Positions 17,566 through 29,095 of a DNA stretch of 64,000 nt are shown here, piece by piece (positions within the stretch are counted from its first letter, which is position 1; every line of letters begins with the position of its first letter). The stretch covers positions 4,216,001 to 4,280,000 of the forward strand of contig NZ_JAGIOC010000001.1 in assembly GCF_017876515.1 (NCBI RefSeq), written 5' to 3'. The position numbers and the translations under genes are program-made. Source of the stretch: Brachybacterium fresconis (GTDB lineage: Bacteria > Actinomycetota > Actinomycetes > Actinomycetales > Dermabacteraceae). The notes beneath the pieces are model-generated. The model did not search any database and was not told the origin of the DNA. It saw only the letters and a list, made by a program, of their open reading frames with translations.

Positions 17566-18960
17566 GTGAGCACCGCACCAGATACGACCTCCGCCGCCCC
17601 CGCCGCGCCCGCCAACACCCGCGGGCGCGTCATCACCGCCTCGATGGTCGGCACGACGATCGAGTTCTTCGACTTCTACGCCTACGCGACCGCGGCCTCG
17701 CTGGTCTTCCCGGCCCTGTTCTTCCCCACCCAGACCCCGGCGAACCAGCTGCTGAGCTCCTTCGCGGTCTTCGGCGTGGCCTTCGTGGCCCGTCCGCTGG
17801 GCTCGCTGATCTTCGGGCACTTCGGCGACCGCGTCGGTCGCAAGACCACTCTGGTGGCGAGCCTGCTGGTGATGGGCATCGCCACCGTCCTGATCGGCGT
17901 GCTGCCCGGCGCCGCGACCCCGGGCTTCTCCGTCCTCGCCCCCACGATCCTGGTGCTGCTGCGCTTCTGCCAGGGCGTCGGGCTGGGCGGCGAATGGTCC
18001 GGGGCCGCCCTGCTCGCCACCGAGAACGCCCCGCCCGGCAAGCGCGCCCTGTACGGCACCTTCCCGCAGCTGGGCGCTCCCATCGGGTTCATCCTGTCCA
18101 ACCTGATCTTCGTGGTGCTCAGCCTCCAGCTGACCCCGGAGCAGTTCGCCTCCTGGGGCTGGCGCGTGCCCTTCCTGCTCTCCTCGATCCTGGTCGCCGT
18201 CGGACTGTGGGTGCGCCTGAAGCTCATGGAGTCCCCGGCCTTCCAGAAGGTGATCGACGAGGAGCGGGTCGCCGCGGTCCCGATCGCCCGCATCGTCCGC
18301 ACCGCCTGGCGGCCGCTGATCCTCGCCACTCTCGCGATGGTCGCGACCTATGTGCTCTTCTACCTGATGACGGCCTTCCTCATGGTGGTCGGCACCCGCC
18401 CGGCCGACGAGGCCTCCGCCCGTGCGGCAGCCGAGGCCGCCGGCAACTCCTTCGACCCCAGCACCTTCGTGCCGGGACTCGGCTACGACCGCCCGCATTT
18501 CCTGACCATGCTGATCATCGGCGTGGTGTTCTTCGGGATCTTCACCGTGGTCTCCGGCCCGCTCGCCGATCGCGTCGGACGGCGGCCGCTGCTGCTGGTC
18601 GTCACCGTCGCGATCGCGGTGTTCGGCATGCTGATCGAGCCGCTGATGAGCTCGGGCACCGTCGGCGTCATGGCCGCGCTGATCGTCGGGTTCACGCTGA
18701 TGGGCCTCACCTTCGGCCCGATGGCCGCGTTCCTGCCGGAGATGTTCCGGGCCGACGTGCGCTACACCGGCAGCGCCGTCAGCTACAACCTGGCGTCCGT
18801 GATCGGGGCGGCCCCCGCCCCGTACGCGCTCATCGCGCTGTGGCAGGCCCTCGGCGGGTCGCTGTGGCTGGTCGGCGCCTATCTCGCGCTCGCCGCCGCG
18901 ATCACTCTGGTGGCACTGCTGGTCGGCACGGAGACGCGCGAGGTCGACTACCTGGCCTGA
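17566..18960 (+). CDS. MFS transporter, metabolite:H+ symporter (MHS) type
   Basis: Twelve-segment major facilitator protein, 464 residues, of the MHS family that imports organic acids, osmolytes such as proline or betaine, and similar solutes with protons. Marks are GTTIEFFDFYAYATAASLVF in segment 1, the loop motif GHFGDRVGRKTT, FCQGVGLGGEWSGAALLATE, and the second-half loop GPLADRVGRRPLL. The start is GTG at 17566; an ATG 51 bases upstream is in frame, but the added residues look non-conserved. Substrate is not predictable. A strong hairpin follows the stop. Confidence 0.87.
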   Translation: MSTAPDTTSAAPAAPANTRGRVITASMVGTTIEFFDFYAYATAASLVFPALFFPTQTPANQLLSSFAVFGVAFVARPLGSLIFGHFGDRVGRKTTLVASLLVMGIATVLIGVLPGAATPGFSVLAPTILVLLRFCQGVGLGGEWSGAALLATENAPPGKRALYGTFPQLGAPIGFILSNLIFVVLSLQLTPEQFASWGWRVPFLLSSILVAVGLWVRLKLMESPAFQKVIDEERVAAVPIARIVRTAWRPLILATLAMVATYVLFYLMTAFLMVVGTRPADEASARAAAEAAGNSFDPSTFVPGLGYDRPHFLTMLIIGVVFFGIFTVVSGPLADRVGRRPLLLVVTVAIAVFGMLIEPLMSSGTVGVMAALIVGFTLMGLTFGPMAAFLPEMFRADVRYTGSAVSYNLASVIGAAPAPYALIALWQALGGSLWLVGAYLALAAAITLVALLVGTETREVDYLA

Positions 18961-18980
18961 GTCGCAGGAGCGGAGACGAC

Positions 18981-19012
18981 GAAGGGCGGCACCCGATCGG
19001 GTGCCGCCCTTC
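18981..19012. terminator. Bidirectional terminator between MHS gene and pgi
   Basis: A 14-base perfect stem (18981-18994 pairing with 18999-19012) encloses the loop GATC, with core GGGCGGCACCC. It lies between two convergent genes and can serve both strands; there is only a short T-rich stretch. Confidence 0.8.
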
Positions 19013-19032
19013 TCCTGTCTCAGCGGTCGAAC

Positions 19033-20727
19033 TCAGCGCTTCCTGTTCTCGCGGTAGTAGCGGATCAGCGCTGCCGTGGAGGCGTCCTCCCCGGCGATCG
19101 CGGACTCGTCGCCCGCGACCGCGCCGGCGAGATCCTTCGCGAGCTGCTTGCCCAGCTCCACGCCCCACTGGTCGAAGGAGTTGATGCCCCAGACGACCCC
19201 CTGGACGAAGGTGATGTGCTCGTACAGCGCGATCAGCTGGCCCAGCACCGAGGGGGTGAGCTTCGGGGCCATGATCGAGGTGGTGGGACGGTCACCGGAG
19301 AACTCGCGGGCCGCGACCAGAGCGCCCTCGGTGCCCTCGGCACGCACCTCCTCGGCGGTCTTGCCGAAGGCCAGCGCCTTGGTCTGGGCGAAGAAGTTCG
19401 CCAGGAACAGCTCGTGGACGTCCTGCTCGCCGTCGGCGAGGGCATGGTTCGGGGTGGCGAAGGCGATGAAGTCCGCCGGGATGATCCGGGTGCCCTGGTG
19501 GATCAGCTGGTAGAAGGCGTGCTGGCCGTTGGTGCCGGGTTCGCCCCAGAACACCTCGCCGGTCTCGGTGGTAGCCAGCGTCCCGTCCCAGCGCACGGAC
19601 TTGCCGTTGGACTCCATGGTCAGCTGCTGGAGGTAGGCCGGGAAGCGGTGGAGGTACTGGGAGTAGGGGAGCACCGCATGGGTCTCCGCCTCCAGGAAAT
19701 TCACGTTCCACACGTTCAGCAGCCCCATCAGCAGCGGCACGTTCTGCTCGGCCGGAGCCGTCGCGAAGTGCTCGTCCATCCCGTGGAAGCCGGCCAGCAG
19801 CTCCTCGAAGGCGTCCGGTCCCAGCACGGTGGCCAGCACCGTGCCGATCGCGGAGTCGACCGAGTAGCGGCCGCCCACCCAGTCCCAGAAGCCGAAGGCG
19901 TTGTCGGGGTCGATGCCGAAGTCCGCGACCTTGTCCAGCGCGGTGGAGACGGCCACGAAGTGCTTGGCGATGGCCTCCTTCTCCTGCTCCGGCGTCAGCG
20001 CCGCGTTCTCCCGCAGCCCTTGCAGCAGCCATTCGCGCACCAGACGCGCGTTGGTGAGGGTCTCCAGCGTGGTGAAGGTCTTCGAGGCGACGATGACCAG
20101 CGTGGTCTCGGGGTCGAGGTCCTTGGTGGACTCGTAGGCGTCGGTCGGGTCGATGTTCGAGACGAAGCGGGCGGACAGGCCGTCCTGGGCCCACGGCTTC
20201 AGCGCCTCGTAGACCATCACGGGACCGAGGTCGGAGCCGCCGATGCCGATGTTCACGACCGTCTCGATCCGTCGGCCGGTCATGCCGGTCCACTGGCCGG
20301 AGCGGACCTGGTCGGCGAAGGCGTACACGCGTCGGAGGGTCTCCTGGACGTCGGCGTCGATCTGCTGGCCGTCCACCTCGAGGGCGGGGGAGGCGCCGGC
20401 GGGGCGGCGCAGGGCGGTGTGCAGGACCGCGCGGTCCTCGGTGGTGTTGATGTGGGCGCCGGCGAGCATCGCATCGCGGCGCTCGAGGACCCCGACCTCG
20501 CGGGCGAGCTGCTGGAGCAGCTCCATGGTCTCCGCGGTCACGAGGTTCTTGGAGAGGTCGACGTGGAGGTCGGCCGCTCGGTGGCTGAAGCGCTCGGCGC
20601 GCTGCGGATCCGCGGCGAACCATTCGCGCAACGAGGTGCTCTGCTCGAGGTGATGCGCCTCGAGCGCGGACCAGGCGTCGGTGGTCGTCGGGTCGACGGG
20701 AGCGGTGGAGGAGTTCGGAGCAGTCAT
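19033..20727 (-). CDS. pgi: Pgi, glucose-6-phosphate isomerase
   Basis: Glycolytic isomerase converting glucose-6-phosphate and fructose-6-phosphate, cytoplasmic, 564 residues. SIS domains are clear: [20 protein letters not shown], the phosphate-binding stretch [59 protein letters not shown], and the C-terminal signature [16 protein letters not shown]. The start codon at 20727 is supported by a CACAAT hexamer six bases upstream on the minus strand. It is transcribed alone, divergent from the peptide-transporter operon. Confidence 0.96.
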   Translation of the reverse strand: MTAPNSSTAPVDPTTTDAWSALEAHHLEQSTSLREWFAADPQRAERFSHRAADLHVDLSKNLVTAETMELLQQLAREVGVLERRDAMLAGAHINTTEDRAVLHTALRRPAGASPALEVDGQQIDADVQETLRRVYAFADQVRSGQWTGMTGRRIETVVNIGIGGSDLGPVMVYEALKPWAQDGLSARFVSNIDPTDAYESTKDLDPETTLVIVASKTFTTLETLTNARLVREWLLQGLRENAALTPEQEKEAIAKHFVAVSTALDKVADFGIDPDNAFGFWDWVGGRYSVDSAIGTVLATVLGPDAFEELLAGFHGMDEHFATAPAEQNVPLLMGLLNVWNVNFLEAETHAVLPYSQYLHRFPAYLQQLTMESNGKSVRWDGTLATTETGEVFWGEPGTNGQHAFYQLIHQGTRIIPADFIAFATPNHALADGEQDVHELFLANFFAQTKALAFGKTAEEVRAEGTEGALVAAREFSGDRPTTSIMAPKLTPSVLGQLIALYEHITFVQGVVWGINSFDQWGVELGKQLAKDLAGAVAGDESAIAGEDASTAALIRYYRENRKR

Positions 20728-20739
20728 ACGGCCATTGTG
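20728..20739 (-). promoter_or_regulatory. Leaderless-type -10 before pgi
   Basis: On the minus strand CACAAT is followed by six bases and the pgi ATG. The first base deviates from TANNNT; the same CANNNT form occurs before dapE. Confidence 0.4.
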
Positions 20740-20900
20740 GCCCTCCGGGTGCACGGCGGCCACTCGGTCCGCCGGCACCTGGTGATCGAAACGTGACCCG
20801 CTGTTGCGCGTTCTGAGCGGCGCGACGGTGCAGACTGGCCCTACGATCATGGCGCACCCGCAACCCGGGTGCCCTTTATTGCACCCACAGGAGAACCCCA

Positions 20901-22559
20901 ATGGCGATTTCGCGACGATCAATGATGCTCGGCTCCGCGGCGGGCGGCGTCTCCGCACTGGCACTGGCGGCGTGCGGCAACGGCGGCGACGGCGGCGGTG
21001 ACGGCGGCAGCGACGGCGGCGGTGGTGGCGGTGGCAACCCGATCCTGGCCAACGGCACCGAACCGCAGAACCCCCTGGTCCCGACCAACACCAACGAGGT
21101 CGGCGGCGGGCGCATCGTCCAGAACATCTTCGCCGGCCTGGTCTCCTACGACGCCGAGGGCACCCAGCACAACGAGGTCGCGGCGTCCATCGACACCGAG
21201 GACAGCCAGACCTACACGATCACCCTCAACGAGGGATGGACCTTCACCGACGGCAGCGACGTGACCGCCCAGAGCTTCGTCGACGCGTGGAACTACGGCG
21301 CCAACGCCTCCAACGCCCAGCTGTCCGGATACTTCTTCGAGCCGATCGAGGGCTATGAGGACCTGCAGGGCGAGGACGTCGCCGCCGACGCCACGCTCAC
21401 CGGTCTGACCGCCGACGACGATCTCACGCTCACCGTCAAGCTGGTCTCGCCGCAGGCCGACTTCCCCATCCGCCTGGGCTACACGGCCTTCTCGCCCCTG
21501 CCGAAGGTCTTCTTCGACGACCCGGAGGCCTTCGGGGAGATGCCGATCGGCAACGGTCCGTACACGCTGACCTCCTGGGAGCACGAGGTCTCCGCCGAGC
21601 TCGCGGTGAACCCGGACTACGCCGGCAACCGCAAGCCCGCCAACGGCGGCGTGCGCTTCACCTTCTACCAGGACTTCGAGACCGCGTACAACGACCTGCT
21701 GTCGGCGGGCGTCGACGTCATCGACAACATCCCGGCCAGCGCGCTGACCACCTTCGAGGACGAGCTCGGCGAGCGCGCCATCAACCAGCCGGCCGCCGTC
21801 TTCCAGTCCTTCACCATCCACATGGAGGACCCCAACTTCACCGGTGAGGCCGGCAATCTGCGCCGCCAGGCGCTGTCGATGGCGATCGATCGTCAGACGA
21901 TCTGCGACGCCATCTTCCAGGGCACCTCCTCCCCGGCCACGGACTTCTCCTCCCCGGTTGTCAACGGCTACTCGGATTCGATCCCGGGCAGCGAGGTCCT
22001 GCAGTTCGACGCGAAGAAGGCCAAGCAGCTCTGGGACGAGGCCGAGGGCATGCAGCCCTTCGAGGGCCCGTTCACCCTCGCCTACAACGCCGACGGCGAC
22101 CATGCCGCCTGGGTCGACGCCGTGACCAACCAGCTGCTGAACAATCTCGGCATCGAGGCCACCGGCAAGTCGTACCCGACCTTCTCGGCCCTGCGCGACG
22201 AGGTCCTGAACCGCACGATCACCGGTGCCTTCCGCTCCGGCTGGCAGGCGGACTACCCCTCCGTGTTCAACTTCCTCGGCCCGCTGTACGGCTCGGCCGC
22301 GGCGGAGGGGCGCGGCTCCAACGACGGCGACTACATGAACGACGAGTTCGACCAGCTGCTGGCCGAGGGTCTCGCGGCCACCGACGAGGAGGCCGCGTTC
22401 GCGAAGGCACAGGCGGCAGAGGAGCTGCTGTTCCGCGACCTCCCGGCGATCCCGCTGTGGAACGACAACGTCACCGGCGGCTCCGCGGAGACCGTCGAGA
22501 ACGTCACGTTCGGCTGGGACAGCCAGCCGCAGTACCACGAGATCACCAAGACGGCCTGA
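20901..22559 (+). CDS. Peptide ABC transporter substrate-binding lipoprotein (Tat type)
   Basis: Extracytoplasmic solute-binding protein of family 5 (OppA/DppA type), 552 residues, the receptor of the importer encoded downstream. The signal peptide has a twin-arginine start MAISRRSMM and a lipobox LAAC with the lipid-attachment cysteine at residue 25, so it is probably exported folded by Tat and anchored after LspA cleavage. A Gly/Asp-rich linker (26-45) follows, then the binding domain with [26 protein letters not shown] sits seven bases before the ATG. Its 5' leader contains a small GC hairpin (20854-20872). Oligopeptide is the likely ligand; nickel or sugars are alternatives. Confidence 0.9.
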   Translation: MAISRRSMMLGSAAGGVSALALAACGNGGDGGGDGGSDGGGGGGGNPILANGTEPQNPLVPTNTNEVGGGRIVQNIFAGLVSYDAEGTQHNEVAASIDTEDSQTYTITLNEGWTFTDGSDVTAQSFVDAWNYGANASNAQLSGYFFEPIEGYEDLQGEDVAADATLTGLTADDDLTLTVKLVSPQADFPIRLGYTAFSPLPKVFFDDPEAFGEMPIGNGPYTLTSWEHEVSAELAVNPDYAGNRKPANGGVRFTFYQDFETAYNDLLSAGVDVIDNIPASALTTFEDELGERAINQPAAVFQSFTIHMEDPNFTGEAGNLRRQALSMAIDRQTICDAIFQGTSSPATDFSSPVVNGYSDSIPGSEVLQFDAKKAKQLWDEAEGMQPFEGPFTLAYNADGDHAAWVDAVTNQLLNNLGIEATGKSYPTFSALRDEVLNRTITGAFRSGWQADYPSVFNFLGPLYGSAAAEGRGSNDGDYMNDEFDQLLAEGLAATDEEAAFAKAQAAEELLFRDLPAIPLWNDNVTGGSAETVENVTFGWDSQPQYHEITKTA

Positions 22560-22578
22560 CCAGGACGTCATACCTCGC

Positions 22579-22617
22579 CGGAGCGGGGGTGCGGTACGAC
22601 ACCGCGCCCCCGCTCCG
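22579..22617 (+). terminator. Hairpin between binding-protein and permease genes
   Basis: A 17-base stem with one G-T pair (22579-22595 with 22601-22617) and a 5-base loop lies 19 bases after the stop. It may end most transcripts after the binding-protein gene, giving more receptor than permease. Confidence 0.65.
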
Positions 22618-22675
22618 TGCCGGGACCGCCCGGGACGCCCCGGAGTCTGAGAGCGTCGTTCGCGCTCCTCCGCAC

Positions 22676-22681
22676 TAGGGT
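22676..22681 (+). promoter_or_regulatory. Possible -10 for the permease genes
   Basis: TAGGGT lies between the hairpin and the first permease gene, about 75 bases before its start. No convincing -35 is seen. It would allow the permease and ATPase genes to be read separately from the receptor. Confidence 0.3.
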
Positions 22682-22755
22682 GACCCGGAATACCCCCCGC
22701 GCGCCGCACGGCACACTCCGTCCCGGCGCGCCCGAACCACGCAAAGGTGCAACGC

Positions 22756-23691
22756 ATGGCCTGGTATGTCATCCGGCGCGTGCTGCAGATGATCCCCGTC
22801 TTCTTCGGCGCGACGTTCCTGGTGTACTTCCTGGTGTTCTCGATGCCCGGAGACCCCATCGCGGCGCTCGGCGGCAACAAGCCGCTCTCGCCCGCGGTGC
22901 AGGATCGTCTCCGCGCGGAGTACAACCTCGACGAACCACTGCTCACCCAGTACTTCCTCTACCTGCAGGGACTGGTCCAGGGCGACTTCGGCACGACCTT
23001 CGCCGGTCGACCCGTCATCGACGACATCCGCAGCGCCTTCCCGGTGACCGCGCGGCTCGCGGTCATCGCGATCATCTTCGAAGCGGTGCTCGGCATCCTC
23101 GGCGGCGTCGTATCCGGACTGCGCAAGGGCACCTGGATCGATACGACGCTGCTGGTCACCTCCATCCTGGTGATCGCCGTCCCGACCTTCGTGATCGGCT
23201 TCGTCGCCCAGTTCGTCTTCGGGGTGAAGCTGGGATGGGTGACGATCAACGTCGGCGCGGATGTCACCTGGGGGACGCTGCTGCTGCCCGGCATGGTGCT
23301 GGGCGCGGTCAGCTTCGCCTACGTGCTGCGCCTGACGCGCACCCAGATCACCGAGACGATGACCGCCGACCACGTCCGCACGGCCACGGCCAAGGGCCTC
23401 TCCCGCCCCCGCGTGATCAACGTCCACATCCTGCGCAACTCGCTGATCCCCGTCATCACCTTCCTCGGCGTCGACCTGGGGCAGCTGATGGGCGGCGCGA
23501 TCGTGACGGAGGGGATCTTCAACATTCCCGGACTCGGCTTCCACCTCTTCGACGCGATCCAGCGCGGGGAGAGCACGAAGATGGTCTCGATGGTGACGCT
23601 GCTGGTCATCATCTTCATCGTCTCGAACCTGATCATCGATCTGCTGTATGCACTTCTCGACCCGAGGATCCGCTATGACGCACGCACGTGA
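22756..23691 (+). CDS. Peptide ABC transporter permease, OppB/DppB type
   Basis: Inner-membrane permease of the oligopeptide/dipeptide importer, 311 residues with six hydrophobic segments. It has the OppB-type N-terminus YVIRRVLQMIPVFFGATFLV, the periplasmic loop with the DEPLLTQYFLYL and GDFGTTF motifs, and the EAA loop around DHVRTATAKGLSRPRVI that contacts the ATPase. The ATG at 22756 is preferred over the GTG at 22747 because AAAGGTG then serves as the ribosome-binding site. It overlaps the next permease gene by 17 bases. Confidence 0.9.
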   Translation: MAWYVIRRVLQMIPVFFGATFLVYFLVFSMPGDPIAALGGNKPLSPAVQDRLRAEYNLDEPLLTQYFLYLQGLVQGDFGTTFAGRPVIDDIRSAFPVTARLAVIAIIFEAVLGILGGVVSGLRKGTWIDTTLLVTSILVIAVPTFVIGFVAQFVFGVKLGWVTINVGADVTWGTLLLPGMVLGAVSFAYVLRLTRTQITETMTADHVRTATAKGLSRPRVINVHILRNSLIPVITFLGVDLGQLMGGAIVTEGIFNIPGLGFHLFDAIQRGESTKMVSMVTLLVIIFIVSNLIIDLLYALLDPRIRYDART

Positions 23692-24646
23692 CACCAGCGG
23701 CGCCACGGTGCGCCGCGGCCAGGAGCACTTCGTCGCTCCGGTCGACGAGACCCCGCTCCTCGCGGTCGACACTCTCAACACCGACGTCAAGCCGCGCTCC
23801 CTCTGGTCGCAGGCCTGGCGCGATCTGCGGCGCAATCCGCTGTTCATCGTCTCGGCGATCCTCATCGCCATGGTGGTGACCGTCGCCGTCTTCCCCCGCC
23901 TGTTCACCGACTTGGATCCGTACTCCCAGGGCGCCTGCAACCTGGCCGACAACTACGGCGATCCGGAGCCCGGGCATCCCTTCGGGTTCGACCGGCAGGG
24001 CTGCGACGTGTACTCCCGCGTCATCTTCGGTGCGCGCCCCTCGGTCATCGTCGGCGTGGTCACCACGATCGGCGTGTTCGTCCTGGGCGGGCTGATCGGA
24101 TCCGTGGCCGGCTGGTTCGGCGGGTGGATCGACGCGATCCTCTCCCGCCTGACGGACATCTTCTTCGCGATCCCGCTGATCCTGGCCGCGATCGTCGTCG
24201 GCCAGCTCTTCGAGCTCAACGCCATCACGCTGGCGCTGATCCTGGTCGCGTTCGGCTGGACCGCGATCGCCCGCATCGCCCGCGGCAGCGTCATGAGCGT
24301 GATGAACTCCGAATTCATCGCCGCCTCCAAGGCGTTGGGGGCCACGTCCATGCAGAATCTGTTCCGCCACGTCGTGCCCAACGCGATCGCGCCGGTGATC
24401 GTCACCGCGATGGTGAACCTGGGCGTCTACATCGTCCTCGAGGCGACCCTGTCCTTCCTGGGCGTCGGACTCCCGGCCTCCACCATCTCGTGGGGCACGG
24501 ACATCTCGACCGCGCAGGGCGCGCTGAGAGTCCGCCCCGAACTGCTGTTCTACCCCTCCGGAGCCCTCGCCATCACGATCCTCAGCTTCATCATGCTGGG
24601 AGATGCCGTGCGTGACGCCCTCGACCCGAAGACGAAGAAGCGATGA
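23675..24646 (+). CDS. Peptide ABC transporter permease, OppC/DppC type
   Basis: Second permease subunit, 323 residues. An N-terminal cytoplasmic tail of about 50 residues precedes the conserved SLWSQAWRDLRRNPLFIVSA and six hydrophobic segments. The EAA loop reads MNSEFIAASKALGATSMQNL. The C-terminus LGDAVRDALDPKTKKR is typical of OppC/DppC. The ATG at 23675 has GAGGAT upstream and gives a short overlap with the preceding gene; an earlier in-frame ATG at 23648 would overlap more. The stop overlaps the ATPase gene by four bases. Confidence 0.9.
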   Translation: MTHARDTSGATVRRGQEHFVAPVDETPLLAVDTLNTDVKPRSLWSQAWRDLRRNPLFIVSAILIAMVVTVAVFPRLFTDLDPYSQGACNLADNYGDPEPGHPFGFDRQGCDVYSRVIFGARPSVIVGVVTTIGVFVLGGLIGSVAGWFGGWIDAILSRLTDIFFAIPLILAAIVVGQLFELNAITLALILVAFGWTAIARIARGSVMSVMNSEFIAASKALGATSMQNLFRHVVPNAIAPVIVTAMVNLGVYIVLEATLSFLGVGLPASTISWGTDISTAQGALRVRPELLFYPSGALAITILSFIMLGDAVRDALDPKTKKR

Positions 24647-26574
24647 GCTACGATCCGAACTTCCCGCACACCGACGGCGAGCCCGTCGACGAGCACCGCA
24701 CCTCGCCGGTCGAGCCGCAGACAGCGGACGACGAGGCGGCCGCGGAGGTGGACCTCGACACGATCCACCCCGCCGAGGGCGGCGCCGCCGGCGCGGTCCA
24801 CGAGTGGGCCCAGGACCGTCCCTTGCTCGAGATCAGCGACCTCGACATCACCTTCACGACCTCCGGCGGCGACGTGCCGGCGGTTCGCGGTGCGAACCTG
24901 ACCGTGTATGCCGGTCAGACCGTGGCGATCGTCGGGGAGTCCGGCTCCGGCAAGACCACCACCGCGATGGCCGTCGCGGGCCTGTTGGCCTCCAACGGCC
25001 GCGTCAGCTCGGGGAGCATCTCCTTCCAGGACGAGGATGTCTCGAAGGCCTCCGGCAAGCGGATCCGCCAGCTGCGGGGCGATGAGATCGGCATGGTCCC
25101 GCAGGATCCGATGTCGAATCTGAACCCGCTGTGGAAGATCGGCTTCCAGATCAAGGAGGCGCTGACCGCCAACAAGGTCGCCAAGGGCAAGGAGGCCGAC
25201 CGCCGCGTCGTCGAGCTGCTCGAGGAGGCCGGACTGCCGGACGCGGAGCGGCGTGCGAAGCAGTACCCGCACGAATTCTCCGGCGGCATGCGCCAGCGCG
25301 CCCTGATCGCCATGGGTCTCGCGGCGCGTCCGTCCCTGCTGATCGCCGACGAGCCCACCAGCGCCCTCGACGTGACCGTCCAGCGTCAGATCCTGGACCA
25401 CCTCGATACGCTGACCGGTCAGCTCGGCGTCGCCGTCCTGCTGATCACCCACGACCTGGGCCTGGCCGCCGAGCGGGCCCAGCACGTCGTGGTCATGTAC
25501 CGCGGGCGCGTGGTGGAATCCGGCCCGGCGCTGGAGATCCTCCAGAACCCCCAGCATCCGTACACCAGGCGCCTGATCAGCGCGGCACCGTCGCTGGCCT
25601 CCCAGCGACTGATCTCCGGCTCCGACCGCGCCGAGGTGCGCGAGCGGACTCCGCGGCGGGAGGACGGCGGCGCCCCCGCCGAGCAGGCCGCCCCCGGTGA
25701 GCACGGAGCACGCGAGCAGGGAGCACCAGAGCACGAGGCACCGGAGTTCGGGTACGGCGACGTCGATCCCGACCTGATGATCCAGGTCCAGGACCTCTCC
25801 AAGGTGTTCGACATCCGTGGATCCGTTCCCTGGAAGAGCACGCCGTTCACCGCGGTCGACTCGGTCTCCTTCGACCTGGAGCGGGGGACCACCACGGCGA
25901 TCGTGGGGGAGTCCGGTTCGGGCAAGTCCACCGTCGCCCAGATGGTCCTCAAGCTCCTGGAGCCCACCTCCGGGCGGGTGCTCTTCGAGGGCAAGGACAT
26001 CACGACCTACCAGGGCGCCGAGCTGAAGCAGCTGCGACGCCGCCTGCAGCCGGTGTTCCAGAACCCCTACGGCTCGATCGACCCCACCTACTCGATCTTC
26101 CGCACGATCGAGGAGCCCCTGCGGCTGCACGGCGTGACCAAGCATTCCGAGCGGGAGGCCCGGGTCCGCCAGCTGCTGGACCAGGTCTCGCTGCCGGCGG
26201 CGACCATGCAGCGCTACCCCAACGAGCTCTCCGGAGGGCAGCGGCAGCGCGTCGCCGTCGCCCGTGCGCTCGCCCTGCGCCCCGACGTGCTGGTGCTCGA
26301 CGAGGCCGTCTCGGCGCTCGACGTCCTGGTGCAGGACCAGGTGCTCAAGCTGCTGGGCGATCTGCAGGACGAGCTCGATCTGTCCTACATCTTCATCACC
26401 CACGATCTCGCCGTCGTGCGCCAGATCGCCGACGACGTGATGGTGATGGAGCACGGGAAGGTCGTCGAGCACGCCCGCACGGAGCAGGTCTTCACCGACC
26501 CCCAGCAGGAGTACACCCGGCGACTGCTGGAGGCGATCCCGGGCCGCGGCATCACCCTGGGTGCCGGGGGCTGA
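24643..26574 (+). CDS. Fused double ABC ATPase (DppD-DppF type)
   Basis: Energising subunit of the peptide importer, 643 residues with two complete ABC domains in one chain. Domain 1: Walker A GESGSGKT at 98-105, signature FSGGMRQR near 213, Walker B region LLIADEPTSALD. Domain 2: Walker A GESGSGKS near 422-429, signature LSGGQRQR near 529, VLVLDEAVSALD, where proline of the usual DEPTS is absent. A charged Gly/Glu/Ala linker of about 60 residues joins them. Both domains keep their catalytic residues. An acidic N-terminal extension of about 60 residues is extra. Fusion of the D and F subunits is common in actinobacteria. Confidence 0.93.
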   Translation: MSYDPNFPHTDGEPVDEHRTSPVEPQTADDEAAAEVDLDTIHPAEGGAAGAVHEWAQDRPLLEISDLDITFTTSGGDVPAVRGANLTVYAGQTVAIVGESGSGKTTTAMAVAGLLASNGRVSSGSISFQDEDVSKASGKRIRQLRGDEIGMVPQDPMSNLNPLWKIGFQIKEALTANKVAKGKEADRRVVELLEEAGLPDAERRAKQYPHEFSGGMRQRALIAMGLAARPSLLIADEPTSALDVTVQRQILDHLDTLTGQLGVAVLLITHDLGLAAERAQHVVVMYRGRVVESGPALEILQNPQHPYTRRLISAAPSLASQRLISGSDRAEVRERTPRREDGGAPAEQAAPGEHGAREQGAPEHEAPEFGYGDVDPDLMIQVQDLSKVFDIRGSVPWKSTPFTAVDSVSFDLERGTTTAIVGESGSGKSTVAQMVLKLLEPTSGRVLFEGKDITTYQGAELKQLRRRLQPVFQNPYGSIDPTYSIFRTIEEPLRLHGVTKHSEREARVRQLLDQVSLPAATMQRYPNELSGGQRQRVAVARALALRPDVLVLDEAVSALDVLVQDQVLKLLGDLQDELDLSYIFITHDLAVVRQIADDVMVMEHGKVVEHARTEQVFTDPQQEYTRRLLEAIPGRGITLGAGG

Positions 26575-26631
26575 CCGCCAGGGCGTCGAAGGTCTCACCG
26601 GCTGCCCGCTGACCGATGCGGCGCAGGCGGA

Positions 26632-26637
26632 TAGACT
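26632..26637 (+). promoter_or_regulatory. Candidate -10 for typA
   Basis: TAGACT at 26632-26637 matches the hexamer before dapD and the ArsR gene but is 90 bases from typA, so this transcript would carry a leader of about 84 bases. Confidence 0.45.
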
Positions 26638-26655
26638 CACGGGGGCCTTGGAGCG

Positions 26656-26675
26656 GGCCGCACCCCGGTGCGGCC
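26656..26675 (+). promoter_or_regulatory. Hairpin in the typA leader
   Basis: GGCCGCACC (26656-26664) pairs perfectly with GGTGCGGCC (26667-26675) across a 2-base gap, about 12 bases after the predicted transcription start. It may control read-through or translation of typA, or end readthrough from the transporter operon. No T-tract follows. Confidence 0.4.
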
Positions 26676-26727
26676 GGGCGCTGCACGGTCCCCGACCCGC
26701 CGCGCAACCTGAAACGAGCACCTGCGT

Positions 26728-28650
<1,923 letters not shown>

Positions 28651-28654
28651 TGCG

Positions 28655-29095
28655 GTGACGGACGCGCGCCACCGCGGGACCGTGGTCGAGACGACCTCCC
28701 CGAGCGCCCGGATCACCCAGGGCGTGCTGGGAGTCGTCCTCACGGTGCTCTCGGTGCTGCTGATGCTCACCACGCATCGGATGCGGCTGGCCCTCGGCGG
28801 GGTGGACCTGCCCGTGGGCCTGATCTTCGGCGGCGCGTTCCAGATCGTCACCTGCGTGTTCCTGTACGCGGCCACCGGGTCCCGGCTGCCGCTGATCGTG
28901 GTCGGCGCCCTGTGGGGGCTGGCGGCCCTGCCGTTCCTCGGCCACGGGGCCGGCGGCGGCGTCCTGATGCCCGCCGAGATCGCCGGCCGGCTCCAGCTCG
29001 CCGGCTGGATCGTCCAGGGGCTCGGGATCGGGATCCCCTTCCTGGCCGCCCTGCTCATCACCGTGGGCCGGGCCTGGCGACAGCGGCGGCGATGA
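28655..29095 (+). CDS. Small membrane protein, possibly DUF6113 family
   Basis: Protein of 146 residues with four hydrophobic segments, a short polar N-terminus and a basic end RAWRQRRR. From memory, Streptomyces and relatives keep a four-segment DUF6113 protein between typA and the ferredoxin gene, which fits this position, but I cannot confirm the family from sequence. The usual mshB gene of that neighbourhood is not present. GTG at 28655 is chosen with GGGAAG as ribosome-binding site; a longer frame would overlap typA. Stop overlaps the next gene (ATGA). Confidence 0.7.
   Translation: MTDARHRGTVVETTSPSARITQGVLGVVLTVLSVLLMLTTHRMRLALGGVDLPVGLIFGGAFQIVTCVFLYAATGSRLPLIVVGALWGLAALPFLGHGAGGGVLMPAEIAGRLQLAGWIVQGLGIGIPFLAALLITVGRAWRQRRR

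Noticed and set aside
20990..21030. Repetitive GGCGGC-rich run that looks like a microsatellite or repeat element
   Set aside because: It encodes the Gly/Asp-rich linker that normally follows the lipobox of such lipoproteins.
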